Source of the DNA: Amyelois transitella
Taxonomy: Eukaryota > Arthropoda > Insecta > Lepidoptera > Pyralidae
Assembly (NCBI RefSeq): GCF_032362555.1
Contig: NC_083512.1
Span: forward strand, 8,792,001-8,856,000
Reading direction: 5' to 3'
Length of the DNA: 64,000 nt
The position numbers and the translations under genes are program-made. The notes beneath the pieces are model-generated. The model was not told the origin of the DNA. It did not search any database and was given only the letters and a program-made list of their open reading frames with translations. Positions within the stretch are counted from its first letter, which is position 1. Each line of letters opens with the position of its first letter. Shown here piece after piece: positions 1-12,814 of the stretch.

Positions 1-2223
1 CAAGTTTTAACGGTAACATATGCACGCGTATCTATAAATTAAGTGTATTGTTGTTTTATTAATGTAGGTTTAGCAATAAACATAATTAAATAACCGTGGC
101 CTTTCCATAATACATATCTACAAATATATAGTTACATTGTGTCATAAAAATATTAACATAAATAAAACTGTTTTCTTCGATAATTGCGTAGTTTTTTTGC
201 ATTTGAAACAGGAACCTTTTATTGAAAGGTGAGAAAATATTATAAAATTATAAATAAAATATGTTCTTAAATGTAATAGACTTTATTCACATTGGTCCAT
301 ATTATTAATCACACGTACACATAAGTCCCTGTTACACTACACAGTATTGCACACATAGATATTATAAATTGACAAAAAGTGTAGGAAAGCGAACAATGCT
401 CACGCCAACATCCAACATCGATATAAATAATACTGTAATATCTACAAATGTGTAATAAAATTGCACAATATAATAAAATAAAAAAACAATAACAAATACT
501 AGGCACATTAGATAAATGGCGACTTTGAACATTTCTTTTTCATAAAGATCTATTCTGAACAATTTGTACACAAACACGCTGGCAAAGTCATTCGTTACTC
601 AATTTAAATTTGTTTACCTGCCTGATATTCAAATAAATGCCGTGTCAAAACAAAAAATAAGTACTTATGTGTATGTCAACTTGAATCTTCCAAATAGAAA
701 ACATTTGATGTCTGTCGCCAGCCATTTTTTTAATCAGACAAACATTAAATACACCATACAATTGGAAGTATTTCTAACGCATAGCCTAGCAGAGCGAGTG
801 CAGTACAAAATAAATAATCCATTACCACACGACTATTCGAGACGTCAAACGTGAAATAACACCGATTCAATATCTTTTTTTAATAATAATTATATTAACT
901 CTAAGCTTCAGTCTTCGGCTGTGCCTCTTATATATTATCACATACATATGATTGTTAATCCTTCAATACATCGACTACTTTAATTATCGATAATTTGAAA
1001 TCCCTTTTTACTCCTGGCTTTTGGCTTCCTGGTAGCTCCTTGGGAAAGACCTAGGGTCCAGGTTAATTACACTTAGCAACTCCCGTCTGCCCTCCTAAAC
1101 CAACATTCACTGAACACCAAATAATAATTAAGTTTTATTTCTAAGGTTATTCGTAAAAGCATATAGCGTGATGTGACAACGGTAAATATTAATTAACAAA
1201 AAATTGAATTTAGTACGCAAGAAAATTAACTACAAATTTACACTATCTAAATCTAATTAAAAGCCTCGGGTGTTCTAAAATTTGGAAAAAAAAATATCAC
1301 GACGTAACGTAACATAATATGACAATCGATTCGAGATCGTAAATTGCCAACTGCCAGAATTTTTCTTTAGTTACGATGCATAGATATTGTTACACATTTA
1401 AATAACAATGCAAAATATAACAAGGATTTAGTAACTCGTTAGTCATTCTACTTTTTAAGATCTAGTATTAACACATTTGATATTTTGTAGTATCTAACTA
1501 CTCACAAAATAAATAATCATCTATCTCAAATGACAGTCAACAGTCTGCAGCAGGTCGCTACTATACGTACGGTATAGGAAACAATCTACAATATTCTCAG
1601 AGCATTCTATAAAAAGTAAACAACCATTTGTAGCGAGAATCTTCAAGTTCTAGACAGTATCTTTTCTATACTAATCTAAAGTTTCAATGTAAATTTAACT
1701 TCATTATAAATGCCTATATTTGGTTAATGGTTAATCTTTAACATATTTCATGTAAATTTTGGTACAGTCGGGGACATAATGTGTAACTGTCCTATTTACC
1801 AATGTTAAACGCGGCTCCGCTTAATCGGCCCTGACTGTACCTTAATTAACATACATTGACGTCATTGTAACGGTAAAATTAATCTAAGACCTAATTCTTT
1901 ACAGGATAAAATTAAATCTTAGGTTATTTATACACATGCCTAAATTTGAATGTCGGTGAACAACGAACAAATAAACCTATACAAGTATTTTTAACACAGA
2001 GTAGGCATTTAGATACAAAACTTGAAATCACAGAGTGAATATTTTTAATCATGATTTTCCCAATCATACTCTTATACCAGAAAATATTTTTCAAGATATA
2101 TTCGTCAATATATTGAACATACGCCTAAATTAAGAAGACAGTTACATGAACCAAGTCGATAGATTAAAAAAAGTAATATATCTTTGTTAATTGTGAGTAT
2201 CATACTTATCAGATTTATTGGGT
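1..2223. other. AT-rich flank and 3' region of STAMBP; no gene recognised
   Basis: This stretch is AT-rich and all its ORFs are short. The part next to 2223 should contain the 3' UTR of the minus-strand STAMBP gene. I could not fix its polyadenylation site. A 71-codon minus-strand ORF at 362-577 is very hydrophobic, but it has no recognisable domain or convincing splice context, so I do not call it a gene. Confidence 0.5.
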
Positions 2224-5200
2224 TCACCTCCGTAAATCCACCATTTCGACCGGGGCTGAATTGTCCAACCGTATATGTTTCACATCCTGAAATAGATATA
2301 AGTTGTGCGTGTGTAAATTTTGATAAAAAGATAGAAAGAAAAATGCCATTCGTGCTAAAAGCTTGCTGACGGGAAGTTTAGTTTTACTTTTTTGATGTCA
2401 TAATTTACTTTTTTTTTTTTAAATGGCGTACATGCTTTCTGCAATCCTAATTAAGCCGTCAAGATCATTGCCAATGCTAAGTCAACATTATCGTTTCTTC
2501 TGAAAAACATAAATTTTGTTTCCTTAATTTAAATAACTCTAATAGCTTGCCTATCTCCTGTAATATGAAAAAGAGACAAATGTTATGAACTCACATAAAA
2601 CAATGGCGGATCTTTGGGGTGCGGATGGAATCCGGTCTGCCGACAGTTCGCGATGTAGTTCATTCCATAGTCCGGGGTCAGAGCGAAGTAACCAGTCCTG
2701 TAATGATCGTGTAATTACAAATTTAAGAACATATTTCGTTTGTCAAGTTATACATATATAGCATATAAGCCTTATCGTATATACTCGTACTTTTCAACGT
2801 ATTCGAAGGACCTGTCGAAAAATATATTTTAAAACCTAATTACAGAAAGGTGTAAGGAATTGTTAATATTTATCAGGAGTCGGCAAAAACTAGTGCCATT
2901 CCGATAAATTGGAACCACAAAAATTTTTAATTCATACAAAAGAAATTAGCGTAACAAATATCTTTACAACAATTTGAAATGAGACTTACTCATTATATTT
3001 AGGTGCGCATACTATGGCGATGGCTTCAGGCATCATGAGCTGGTAGGAACACTGAGTGTGGAGATCCACCGATGAAAGAAAAGCTGTTTGTGTTGGGTGT
3101 GTCTGAAAACATAACTTGTTTGTAAGCATGTTGTTTCTCAATAGTTCGCAAAGATTCATTACATTCGAAATTTGACCACTTTTAATCAGATGGTGTCAAC
3201 GAATTCTATGTTATATTATGTATTCTACAAATAACATGTTGTAAAAAAATTGTCTTTGGCAATTCTTCAAGTTAATTTAAAATAAAAGCTATGTCTCACA
3301 TGAATCCAACCCAGTGTGATAAGGTTATGCTGGTCCTGATAGTGGAATATCTCCTCCTCGTTATTGGTGCTGCACGAGTCTGACGTGCCTGTCTGCTTGG
3401 GGACCACGACATGGGTTATCTTTAGTTGGTCACGCTCCTGAAAATCAAATCGATATAGTTAAATTAAGGTCTTCATTACCCTCATTCAACTAAAAGAAAA
3501 CCATTCACAAACTACCTTAAATAAGTCGGCATCGACAGAGGCAGTAATTGTCATGGTTTATTGTAAAAAGGTAGCAGCGATGGGATGCTTTATATGACAG
3601 CTATACTTAATGTAAAATGACCTTCTGTAAATTGTTATAGGAGAGTTTTATTATGTCCTTGGACTTAATTAATTGGAATGAAATTTGTATTTCGTTATTG
3701 GTTTTTGTAAGGGTAAGCTATAATATAGTATTGTGCATTCACATTTAACTATGATTGAAAAAGACAATTACCTGTAATTATCTCAAGATAATAATAATGA
3801 GTACTAACCAGAAGCCCAGCTAAAATGCCGCAAGTCTCGATATTGCGCGCCGTATTCGCCGCCGCAAGCGCCAGGAAGCGCTGCAACAGACCCGCGGGGA
3901 CCACCACCGTGCGCACGCGCTGCGACGCCGAAAGAGGCGGCAATACTGACGTTATTCCACTCTCACTGGAACAAAATTGTTAAAATTGTCAGGTTTTGTA
4001 ATGCACAGTATTTCAGAAACAGTTTTTGATCTTTTTTGTCTCTTTTTCTTGTATTTTTTATAATGTGTACTGTATGCTAACTAGTTCAACAACTAACAAT
4101 CATTATAACTCTACTGACTGCCAACACACAGTAGGTTAGGTCTAGAGATTTGTCATTTAAGATGTAAGTTTCTTATGTGGTATAGGGGTGCATTTAAGTG
4201 GATTTCCCGAAATTCCCGTGCGAATGGATATTAACGGAAGATATTTTTTATTTTATGTAGCTTTGACGGCCTCTGTGGCGCAGCGGTAGTGCGCTTGTCT
4301 GTGACATCGGGGGTCCCGGGTTCAAATCCCGGCCAGGGCATGATGAGAAACGAACTTTCTCCGATTGGCCTGGGTCTTGGATGTTTATCTATATAAGTAT
4401 TTATAATTATAATAAAATATAGTATCGTTGAGTTAGTATCTCGTAACACAAGTCTCGAACTTACTTCGAGGCTAACTCAATCAGTGTAATTTGTCCAAAA
4501 AAAGAAAAAAGAAAAGAAAGAAAGAAAGAAAAGAAAGCTGCAGGCGTATTCTAGTTCACATGTTTCAATCAAATAAAATGAAGATTATATTAAAGTGAAA
4601 TTAAATTAAAAAGTGTAGCTTACTGATGCGGCCTGGAGGGCGGTATGAGCGGCGGCGCGGGCTGGTAGTGGTGCGCGGGCGCGCGCGGCGGCGAGCTCGC
4701 GAAGTCGTCGGGGTACAGCACGCCGTCCACCGGCGGCGCCGACGGCGACACCGCCCATTGATCCTGATCATATGAGATTAATATATCGAAAATAAGTGGA
4801 AAAGATAAACTATAAATCACAATGAACCATTTTTACAGAGCACCTTTATAAAAATTTCTTTTTCACATAAGAATAGTAAATTCAATGCTAAAACATAACA
4901 TAAAATATTTTTTATGAATAAAATAAGGTATCAAACCGTGTGCATGAGATGTGGTGTAGTAGAGTGGCCATCTCTCCTGTTCTCATCAGCTTGCAGTCGC
5001 TCAGCCAGTTTGGCGTCATCACGCTCCTGCTTCTTTCTCTCTTCTTCAGCTTTCCGCCTCTTTCCCTTTAAAAAATTATGATAAGCAATATTTCTTTAAA
5101 TAATATAAACACTTTTCAAAAAAGAATTCTTGTCACTACAATCTGACAAGCCAAGATGTTGATGGGTAAAAAACTATAATATTAATATGAAAATTAAAAG

Positions 5201-5963
5201 CTTTGATAAAATTACATAATGTGAAACCATCAAAATTCAGTTCATTTAAATAGTAGTTGAGTTGGTTTAATTCCATTATCAGAAAACATCAATTTTCAAT
5301 ATAAGTTGAAAAAATTTCAAACCTCATTTTGCACATACTCCACATGTTCAGTGGTATAAAGATCAAGTAGTTTCTGTTTCAATTTCTCTGCTTTGGAGAT
5401 AACCTCCTTCAACATAGCTTGATTATCTGCTTTTATTTGTGCGGGCACAGCAGCATACTCTGGGTGTTTACGGATCTTCTCCAGGAATAATGTCATGAAT
5501 TTCATATACAAGATGTATGCATTCTCTAGACTTCCTTCAGCGAGGTAAACATTAGCCATTCTGACCATCTCCAAACCGGAACGGAAGTATCTATAACCAT
5601 AAGAATTTTATTTGTTTGTAAGAAACGCTTGAACAGATAGTCTTGCAGAATAAGAAGTTTTAAGTTTTTATAAAAGCTTATGGCTTTTAACTACATACAA
5701 TTTATAATTTCAAAATGTAAAAGATAATATAATTTTAAACACAGTGTTATATGTAGTTCAATTTAAAGCAATGAGTCACTGGGAATTCATTATTTGCTAC
5801 CTATTCATGATATTAGTAACGAATGAGACCAGTACCTTCGCGGCGGTACGTTAGTATCTACTTCGACCATAGTACCGTAGTTTGCCAGTTGTTTCACCCT
5901 CACTCCTGGTTCCAAAGAAGCCAGCTCAATGGGTTGCTTACTTCGTCTATCTTCAGACATCAT
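2224..5963 (-). CDS. STAMBP: STAMBP/AMSH-like K63-specific JAMM deubiquitinase (9 exons)
   Basis: Zinc-dependent endosomal deubiquitinase that in known homologues cleaves K63-linked ubiquitin on ESCRT cargo. Exons read from splice sites: 5963-5836, 5590-5323, 5065-4937, 4763-4624, 3965-3809, 3437-3300, 3102-2990, 2697-2595, 2286-2224. Together they are 1239 nt (412 aa, from the first of two adjacent ATGs); human STAMBP has 424 aa. Residues about 10-130 form the helical USP8-dimerisation/MIT-like domain (exons 1-2). A charged Arg/Glu/Lys helix follows (exon 3), then a Pro-rich linker (exon 4). The MPN/JAMM domain fills exons 5-9. It has catalytic Glu265 (ETCGIL), His320 and His322 (GWIHTHP), Ser330 and Asp333, which is the exact H-x-H-x7-S-x2-D spacing. 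The last exon encodes the conserved end (EMVDLRR). Intron 4 holds a SINE. The family call is firm; which of the two initiator codons is used is open. Confidence 0.95.
4264..4538 (+). repeat. tRNA-derived SINE, copy A (STAMBP intron 4)
   Basis: The head is tRNA-like with pol III promoter boxes: A box TGGCGCAGCGG and B box GGTTCAAATCC. A conserved body of about 160 bp follows and ends CAATCAGTGTAATTTGTC. The tail is A-rich with AAAG repeats (4497-4537), as expected for a retroposed SINE. The same unit recurs at 10015-10245, 26319-26534 (minus) and, diverged, near 28588-28855. Confidence 0.85.
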
Positions 5964-6844
5964 AAGTTTTTACTGTATAACCTTAATACTTATCAAGAAT
6001 ATAATTAGCCTGAGGATTATTTAGAATAACAAAGTCATGAATAAATTGGTATCGCTATATCAAAAAATTAAAAGACTGATGAAAATGAAGAGAATTTTTA
6101 CAATGTAAAAGCAAATTCAAACGATTATCCAAAATGTCAGATGTCACTCCCCTGTCACTATCATGGATGTCAATGTCATTTGTCAGTGTGTCAACACCGA
6201 ATTCGAAGCCCGTGTTGCTCTACAAAACAATGCAGTCGTCTCACCCACAGATTTAAAACATTTTATATGTCTGTGGTCTTACCCCCTTTTATTAACGAAT
6301 GTTACCTAGGCATAATGCTTAATATCCCCCTGTCTCTGTCTTTGAGCTCAACCGCAGGATAAGAGAAAGACGGAAGTTAAAGAAAATTTAATAACAACGT
6401 TCGTGAATAGCCCCCTGCCCTTATAAAAGAATAACCACATGAAAACTTTGATAACACTATTTGGCATACTCGCTGTTATTGTTTGAATGTGGCAGTGTTC
6501 CCAGATGCACCATCTGGGAACACGTTTAGATAAAAGAACCAATGTGTTGTTATAAAAATGTTTAGACCGATCTCGATGGAATTACGCATACATAATAATA
6601 TATCTAGTGTGGAGTACGGAGAAGGACATTGGTACAAAACTTACTGTTAGCGTTCTTGCAACTTAAGCAAGTGTTAATCATACTCATACACAATAACCGG
6701 CCGGTAAAGAAAACTATAGGAACTACTAAATTTTTAATAATGTTGGAACGACAATTTATGAATTCTTATTCCTTTTTAATTATTGAAGAAACAAAACACA
6801 AGTACCATTATAATATAGTAATCGCAAACAAATATAAAAAATCA
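5964..6844. other. Spacer between STAMBP and the Cys-rich gene; promoter side of STAMBP
   Basis: This should contain the STAMBP promoter and 5' UTR on the minus strand and the 3' end of the minus-strand Cys-rich gene. A piece around 6560-6635 resembles the interspersed repeat near 38500-38600, with phrases of the type GACCGATCT...GGAGTAC...GGACATTGGTAC. I see no coding gene. Confidence 0.45.
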
Positions 6845-9608
6845 TTAACAAAAGCAACAACAGCAACTTCTATAGCAACCCTCCTGACAACAGTAGAAAC
6901 AAAAGAACAACGGGCAACAGCAACACGCAACAACAATAAACCTAAGGATGCGACAAACGCTGCCCATGAAGTCACAAATCGAGTTTTTCAGTGTCGGTCG
7001 GGTTGTTACAAAATCTTCGGTCATTTTTAGGCAGCCCTGGTTATTACCCAAGCAGTCTGCATCTAAACAAGATAAATCTTCACAAACTCTTCTCCTACAT
7101 GCTGCCTTTTTCCACATGTTAGGACAATGACAATAATTTATGCATAGCTCATCTGCCATTGCAGAACATTTTGGTCTATTGTAAGAACAATCGTAATAAT
7201 CCATACATTTATACATTCCAGGATCAGCGCATTGCGATGTATTCGGGATACAATCATAATTTTTCATACAATTTTTTGGAATACCCGGATACATGCAGTT
7301 CGATTTATTATATGAACAGTCATAATGTTTCATGCACATTTTTGACATTCCACGACACCTCCATTTCGGGTAAGAGCCACAATAATGTTTCCTTTTTAAT
7401 GCTGTACAATAATCATGATATGTACAATTATTTCTTTTAAATGAACAGTAATAGTATTTCATACAATTACATTTAACTCTTCTACATACGTTTTCAAACA
7501 TGCACGGAAAATCTTGTAGGCAACTGCATTTCGCTTTTTTACAAATACTTCTAAACTTATGATGACGACGACAACAAGATTGCTTGGATGATGTTGATAG
7601 GATGATTGTTTCAGGAGAAGCACAATTTGAACGAACTAATTTCGTGTCTAAACATGGATTAAGTGTATCTGGCGGATAGCAAGGAAGAGCACCAGTGGCT
7701 AGATTATTGTCTCCTCCCCCTGAAATTGGCTTTATGACCCAACCTCGCTCATCTACATAATATAAATTGTACTTCCTCTCAGGGTCAGGATGTGACTGCT
7801 TTTTATAACACCTCACAGTTCGCCTAATAGGTTTGCCATTACATGTCACAGTAACAGTATCATCCACTTCTTTGCAAGTTGATACAGGACACGAAGAAGT
7901 AGTAAATATATGATGTATTAACCAATAACTCAATGCAATCAGAAAACAGGGTGCACAGCATAATGACACAGCACAAGTTGATGTATATGTAAAGCAACGA
8001 CGAAATACTGTTTTGCACTTTCGCCTGTTATTTTTTATTTTGCAATTTTCGCATCGCCAAATTGCACTACTTGGTAAACAGTCTGCATTTATATTTCTCC
8101 GGTGTAAATAACAAGGTAACATACAACTGCTAGTTATTACGCCGACATCTGTTGTGCACTTTACGGGCTTTTGACAAGACATTTTCAAAAGACTCAAGTC
8201 TTTAACCGAATCCGAACGACATGTCATTTTCGTAATCTGATTTACTTGTTGACAGGGATCAGTCCAACACGGGTTTTCAGTTGGAAGAATTGTAGAAATT
8301 TGAGTTTGCTTTGTTGAATCGAAACAAGTGATTGATCTTCTCCTCAAGTTTCGTATACATTTACATAATGATGACCGCGACGTAGTTCTATCACATGGTT
8401 TCGTGTCTACATAACACAAGGATTTAGAAGAAGCTTTCTTTCTTTCACAGCTCTTCGTATCTTTGCATTTTCTTACTTTAGGAAATTTCCTAATCTTCCA
8501 ACATTTTGACAAAGGCTTAGTATTAGTTGCCCTATTTTTTGAAGTGTCAATAGGACGATCACATACATAAGCATCACTAGGTTTACATAGTACTTCTTTA
8601 CAACATGAAGATACATTAAGATCACACAAACAGCTTTTGCTTGCAGTAGTTGCGCATTTTAATATTGCATTATTATTAGAAGGTGCTATAATAGTGCATT
8701 TAGATGCAATATTGTTTTGATTGTCGGCACAACATACAGCTTCTAAGTTTGTGTCCTGATTGCGATTTAAATTGTCGATATTTTCAGCAATAACATTTTT
8801 CCTCAATTGTACACATAGAGGTTCTAAATTAGTACTAGTAACCGTTGCCACGTCCTTACTACAAGAATTGCAACGAGTACATATGTCTCTCCGGTGTCCA
8901 TTTCGCTTCCTATTTTGGTCTCCACATATTTTAATAATATGGTTTGGGTAATATTTATGACATGAATTTCGGTGGCGGTGATGATGATGATACGGATTCA
9001 CTATGCAGTGTTTATTCTGTAAACTTAATATGCTGCAAGGCGAACGAAGCTCGTTGGTTTCAAAACAAACCTTTTTCTTTTTATGTCTTCTTTTGCAGGG
9101 AATATGTGTGCAGTCTGTATTATTCTTTTTATTCTTGATTGATTTCTTACTACCGTGACAGACTTTATGCTTTGAACATTCAGGCGCTGCTGGAAAATTG
9201 CATGATTTGCTTCTACACCTCTTTTGATCCACTTCTTCTGTAAAATAAAACAATACATACATATAATCACATCTATAACCTTTGCGGATAGACTGAACGG
9301 CCACGTCCAAATCAGACAATAATTTATTGCAAAGCATTTTTTTTTTCATTCTATATTTTTCGCTGAACTACCTTTTCCCAATTGGACTTACTTTTGGTTT
9401 TGCATCGTAAGTATCTGTTACTGGTTCCCGGGCTGCAGTCCAATTCCAAGCGATCCACACATCTACCACAAAACGGCTTTTTCTTTACAGCACTTTTTTT
9501 CGTTTGAGTAGTGGATGAATAATTGCAGGGAGAAGTGGGATACTTCAAATTGTTACGTCGAATATCGTTACCACCACAGTACATTATTCTAAACCGGTGA
9601 AAACTCAT
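6845..9608 (-). CDS. Large cysteine-rich protein with C-terminal Cys-cluster tail, function unknown
   Basis: I do not recognise this protein. The best model joins exon 1 (9608-9392) and exon 2 (9237-6845) through a 154-bp GTAAGT...ACAG intron in phase, giving 869 aa. An alternative start at 9349 gives 834 aa without splicing. The protein is very rich in Cys and Lys/Arg, with many spaced CxC, CC and CxxC pairs. Near residues 480-510 a hydrophobic run (CFLIALSYWLIHHIF) could span a membrane. A repeated module follows, with units of the type CMKxYDCSxNxxxC seen at least four times (7150-7460). The last about 36 residues are hydrophobic and hold 14 cysteines (VVACCCCPLFF and CCCCFC), a pattern expected for heavy palmitoylation. 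Its neighbour at 10479-11381 ends in the same way. The long ORF with ordered repeats argues for a real gene. Confidence 0.65.
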
Positions 9609-10478
9609 GGTAAAAACTTTTACAATAAAGGATACTTGGTACAGGTACTTGCGTAAAGTACTTAAAAAATTAATAAATACAATATAAAACTTAAATAATT
9701 ATATCAAAACCAAGATCAAACATTCAATGAGAATGTAAAATCAAGACAGCGGGAAGACGACATCAGTCAAAAACTGGCATTAAAACGTTAGAATGCCTTC
9801 GTCTAATGCTATCGCCCTTCTTGAGGTTCATCTGCTGTGAGTTCTTAGTCTATATCCACTTTTCTATAGTCCGAGAATCGTTAATTATTTATAATTTTTT
9901 AAGAGTTTTGAAAACATCCAAATCAGCTTAAAAATTACACCCTAGTTCGACTAAACTCATATTTTACATACTTACATGCGAAAGTTTATAAGGATGTGTG
10001 CAATTAATTGTTTTTGACGGCCTCTGTGGCGCAGCGGTAGTGTGCTTGTCTGTGACACCGGGGGTCCCGGGTTCGAATCCCGGCCAGAGCATGATGAGAA
10101 ACGAACTTTCTCCGATTGGCCTGGGTCTTGGATGTTTATCTATATAAGTATTTTTTATAAAATATACTTAGTATCTTTGAGTTAGTATCTCGTAACATAA
10201 GTCGCGAACTTACTTCGAGGCTAACTCAATCAGTGTAATTTGTCTAATTGTTAGTTAATTGTCTTTTACGCAAAAGAATATTTAACAGATTTTGATGAAT
10301 GTACGGGGTGCAGCTAGTTTTATTATTTTGGCTCAAAACAATTCGGATCGCATTACTCGCAACGACGTTATCCTCTTTATAGATGCGATAGGTATAGTGG
10401 TATTTTAAAATTAAATATTCTCATTAATTTATATTAACTCGGATAAATTCAACAATTTTTAAATTTCAATATTCATAT
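9609..10478. other. Spacer between the two cysteine-tailed genes; carries a SINE
   Basis: AT-rich DNA holding the likely promoter of the 6845-9608 gene (minus strand) and SINE copy B. No coding sequence is supported. Confidence 0.5.
10015..10245 (+). repeat. tRNA-derived SINE, copy B
   Basis: Nearly identical by eye to copy A from TGACGGCCTCTGTGGCGCAG through GTGTAATTTGTC, including both pol III boxes. The close match suggests recent amplification. It lacks the long AAAG tail. Confidence 0.85.
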
Positions 10479-11381
10479 TTACTGACAGTCGGAACAACAA
10501 AGACAACAGCAACATTTGCATAAGTACAAGCAAAGTAAACAAGGTGTCCAGAACACTACACCAGCGAGGAGTAAAAGTAAGTAACGCAGATTATACCAAT
10601 GATGGCGGACACTCAAATAGTTAGGGTAGAATCCGGGCCAGCGATGATATAACCAGGGTTGCGGAGGATTCCTTAATGTCATCAGGTAGCAATCGCCAGC
10701 AGCAGCGGCCCAGCGGCTCCTGGGCGAAGGCGGCGGCCGTGGTGGACACATACTTTGAAAACCGCCATAAAACCTTTCACTAAAAGTTCCACACCGCCTA
10801 TTGGTCTCACGTTGCCTACAGACACATGGTCCCCAGTGCAATCTTTGGAAAAACGAGGACATTTTATTATTTCTTTCCCTTTCTTTTACTGGCCGCTTAA
10901 GCAAGGCAATAAAAATACCACACATTTTCATTCCAAAATTATGGTTTTCCTTGCTTTTCCTTCTTTTTTTCTTCATGCGTTTTTTTTTCTTTCTACTTAA
11001 CTTTTCGACTTTATCTCTTGCATCAAGAGCAAGTAGGAGTTGCTTTCTAGCCATTTTTAATTTTGATGCTGCTTCTAATTGCTTTTTTATTTTAAGGTCT
11101 TCACGTAGCTTTAATTTATTCGACTTTTTATTGATTTGCTTCTCTTTCTTTAATAATTCTTGTTCTTTTATAACTAGTGCGCCTACTTTCTTCTGATATG
11201 ATCTACTATTTAAGTTTTGCGTTCCATACTCTTTATACTCGTGCAAATCAATTAACTTTTGATTCAACTGCCTCTCTTTTTCTAATAATAATCTTTCCTT
11301 TATAGCTAAAGCATATGCTATCTGTTGAATTTGATTACAATTAGTGGGCGGTTCTTCATCCCTGTTATTCTTTTGCGTCAT
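10479..11381 (-). CDS. Basic coiled-coil protein with C-terminal membrane segment and Cys tail, function unknown
   Basis: Single-exon ORF of 300 aa; an in-frame stop precedes the ATG. I do not recognise the family. Residues about 20-140 are highly charged and probably coiled coil. They contain an internal repeat of the form IKE-x-x-LL-x-KE-x-Q-x-N-x-K at about 27-47 and 69-89. A strongly basic patch (KKKKRMKKKRRKSK) lies near residues 133-147. A Pro/Arg/Trp-rich stretch follows. The C-terminus is hydrophobic (LLLLLAGVVFW) and ends in about 20 residues with 10 cysteines (KCCCCLCC). This hydrophobic-plus-Cys ending matches the neighbouring gene on the same strand, so I infer a shared way of attaching to membrane, not proven homology. 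A testis or sperm role is only a guess. Confidence 0.6.
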   Translation of the reverse strand: MTQKNNRDEEPPTNCNQIQQIAYALAIKERLLLEKERQLNQKLIDLHEYKEYGTQNLNSRSYQKKVGALVIKEQELLKKEKQINKKSNKLKLREDLKIKKQLEAASKLKMARKQLLLALDARDKVEKLSRKKKKRMKKKRRKSKENHNFGMKMCGIFIALLKRPVKERERNNKMSSFFQRLHWGPCVCRQRETNRRCGTFSERFYGGFQSMCPPRPPPSPRSRWAAAAGDCYLMTLRNPPQPWLYHRWPGFYPNYLSVRHHWYNLRYLLLLLAGVVFWTPCLLCLYLCKCCCCLCCSDCQ

Positions 11382-12359
11382 GTTATTGGGATCATATCAA
11401 AATTTTTAAAAAATGTGTTTTTTGATTACTTACAACATCTTTAATTAAAATTAAATAGGAACTTACAATAGAATCTATATATGCAAACTGATGATTATTG
11501 ATTTTTCAATTACTAGTGATGAGAAAGGACTTGTTGCACTTCGTTTATGACCATTTCAAGTCTGTAGCACACATGACTTCTCTTTAGACTAACGATCAAA
11601 AGAATAAACGTAGGTAGGTTCTTACTACAATTGAGAATTATTTTTTTTGCTTTTGTTCATTTTACTTTTTTTTTGTTTCTTGTTATTCAATTAGATACTT
11701 ATAACGATCATCATTTCCCACACATATCTTTGAAATTAATTTAATATTTACTTTACATATTTTATTGTACCTATTTGGGCTATTTTTAAAAGCTTTTATT
11801 TATATGAATGATAATAATGTTGACATTTTGGAATTTATTGACATTTTCTGAATTTTGACTTTTATAGTCTTCGATTCATAGCTTAGCGCAAACTTAGAGA
11901 AGCTTCAAAATAATTAATAACATGTATAGCAAATGATTCATAGAGATCCCATGGATAAGATTCCATCTTCTAATCATCTTCCAATTTTTTTTTCAATTTT
12001 TATTGGTATTGAAGTTTTGAAGAAGATTAAAGAGTCACGTAGCCCACGGGGATTTACAGCAAATGATATGATGATATAGTATTGTATATAGATCATAGGT
12101 AGGTATTTACAATAAGTATACTGGATATTCAAGTCTCTACTCTCGTCTTATTATTCCGAGGTGCGTGTATGTACCTAACGGTCTGATTTCTGGGGTCGGG
12201 AAGCGAGATCGGTATTATAGTGTAAACATATTATTAAACCAATTTCTTGTAACAAACTCCTTTCAATCAGTACGGAAATACAATCTTAATCGGAATAAGT
12301 ATTACTACTTTACAAAATAAAACAAAACCTCATATACAATCTATTCACCTACGTGTCAG
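11382..12359. other. AT-rich spacer, nothing recognised
   Basis: This includes the 5' flank of the minus-strand coiled-coil gene and the flank of the hAT insertion. It has short homopolymer runs only. I see no ORF or repeat that I can name. Confidence 0.5.
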
Positions 12360-12814
12360 GTCAGCGGCAGTGTTGCCACCTTGGTGGTTTTTCCACCAGA
12401 ACTGGAGCCTTTTTAAAGCCTTTAGAGGATTTTTTTAGTAACATAGCGGTTTTATTCTTTTTAGTGGTTTTTAGCGGTTTTTCAGTATGGAATCGGCAAC
12501 ACGTTTTGTCAACAGAGTGTCTGTGTCACTGTCATATTGACAGTGATACTGACACTCTGTACAACACACCTGATTTACGCTTATGTACTTTACCGGGGCG
12601 GGGAATCCCTTAGCACAATGAGAATTTCATATTGTTTTATGCTTACTCTATAGCCGGGGAATCCCGTAGCGCAATCGTTGTTAGTGTTTTCTTTTAACTT
12701 TGACATTCTATGTATCGAATTTGGTGAGTGCTGTTGAAATCTTAAAAAGTTTGATAAAGTCGTTTGTTAATTGGTTACAGTGTGTGAAGTCGTTATCCTT
12801 AATACTATCCAACA

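Noticed and set aside
4264-4340. Possible tRNA gene
   Set aside because: A and B boxes are present, but the unit continues into a repeated body with A-rich tail and occurs several times; it is a SINE head.
10755-11196. Plus-strand ORFs of 81 and 131 codons
   Set aside because: Phe/Leu/Ser-rich complements of the Lys-rich coiled-coil gene on the minus strand.
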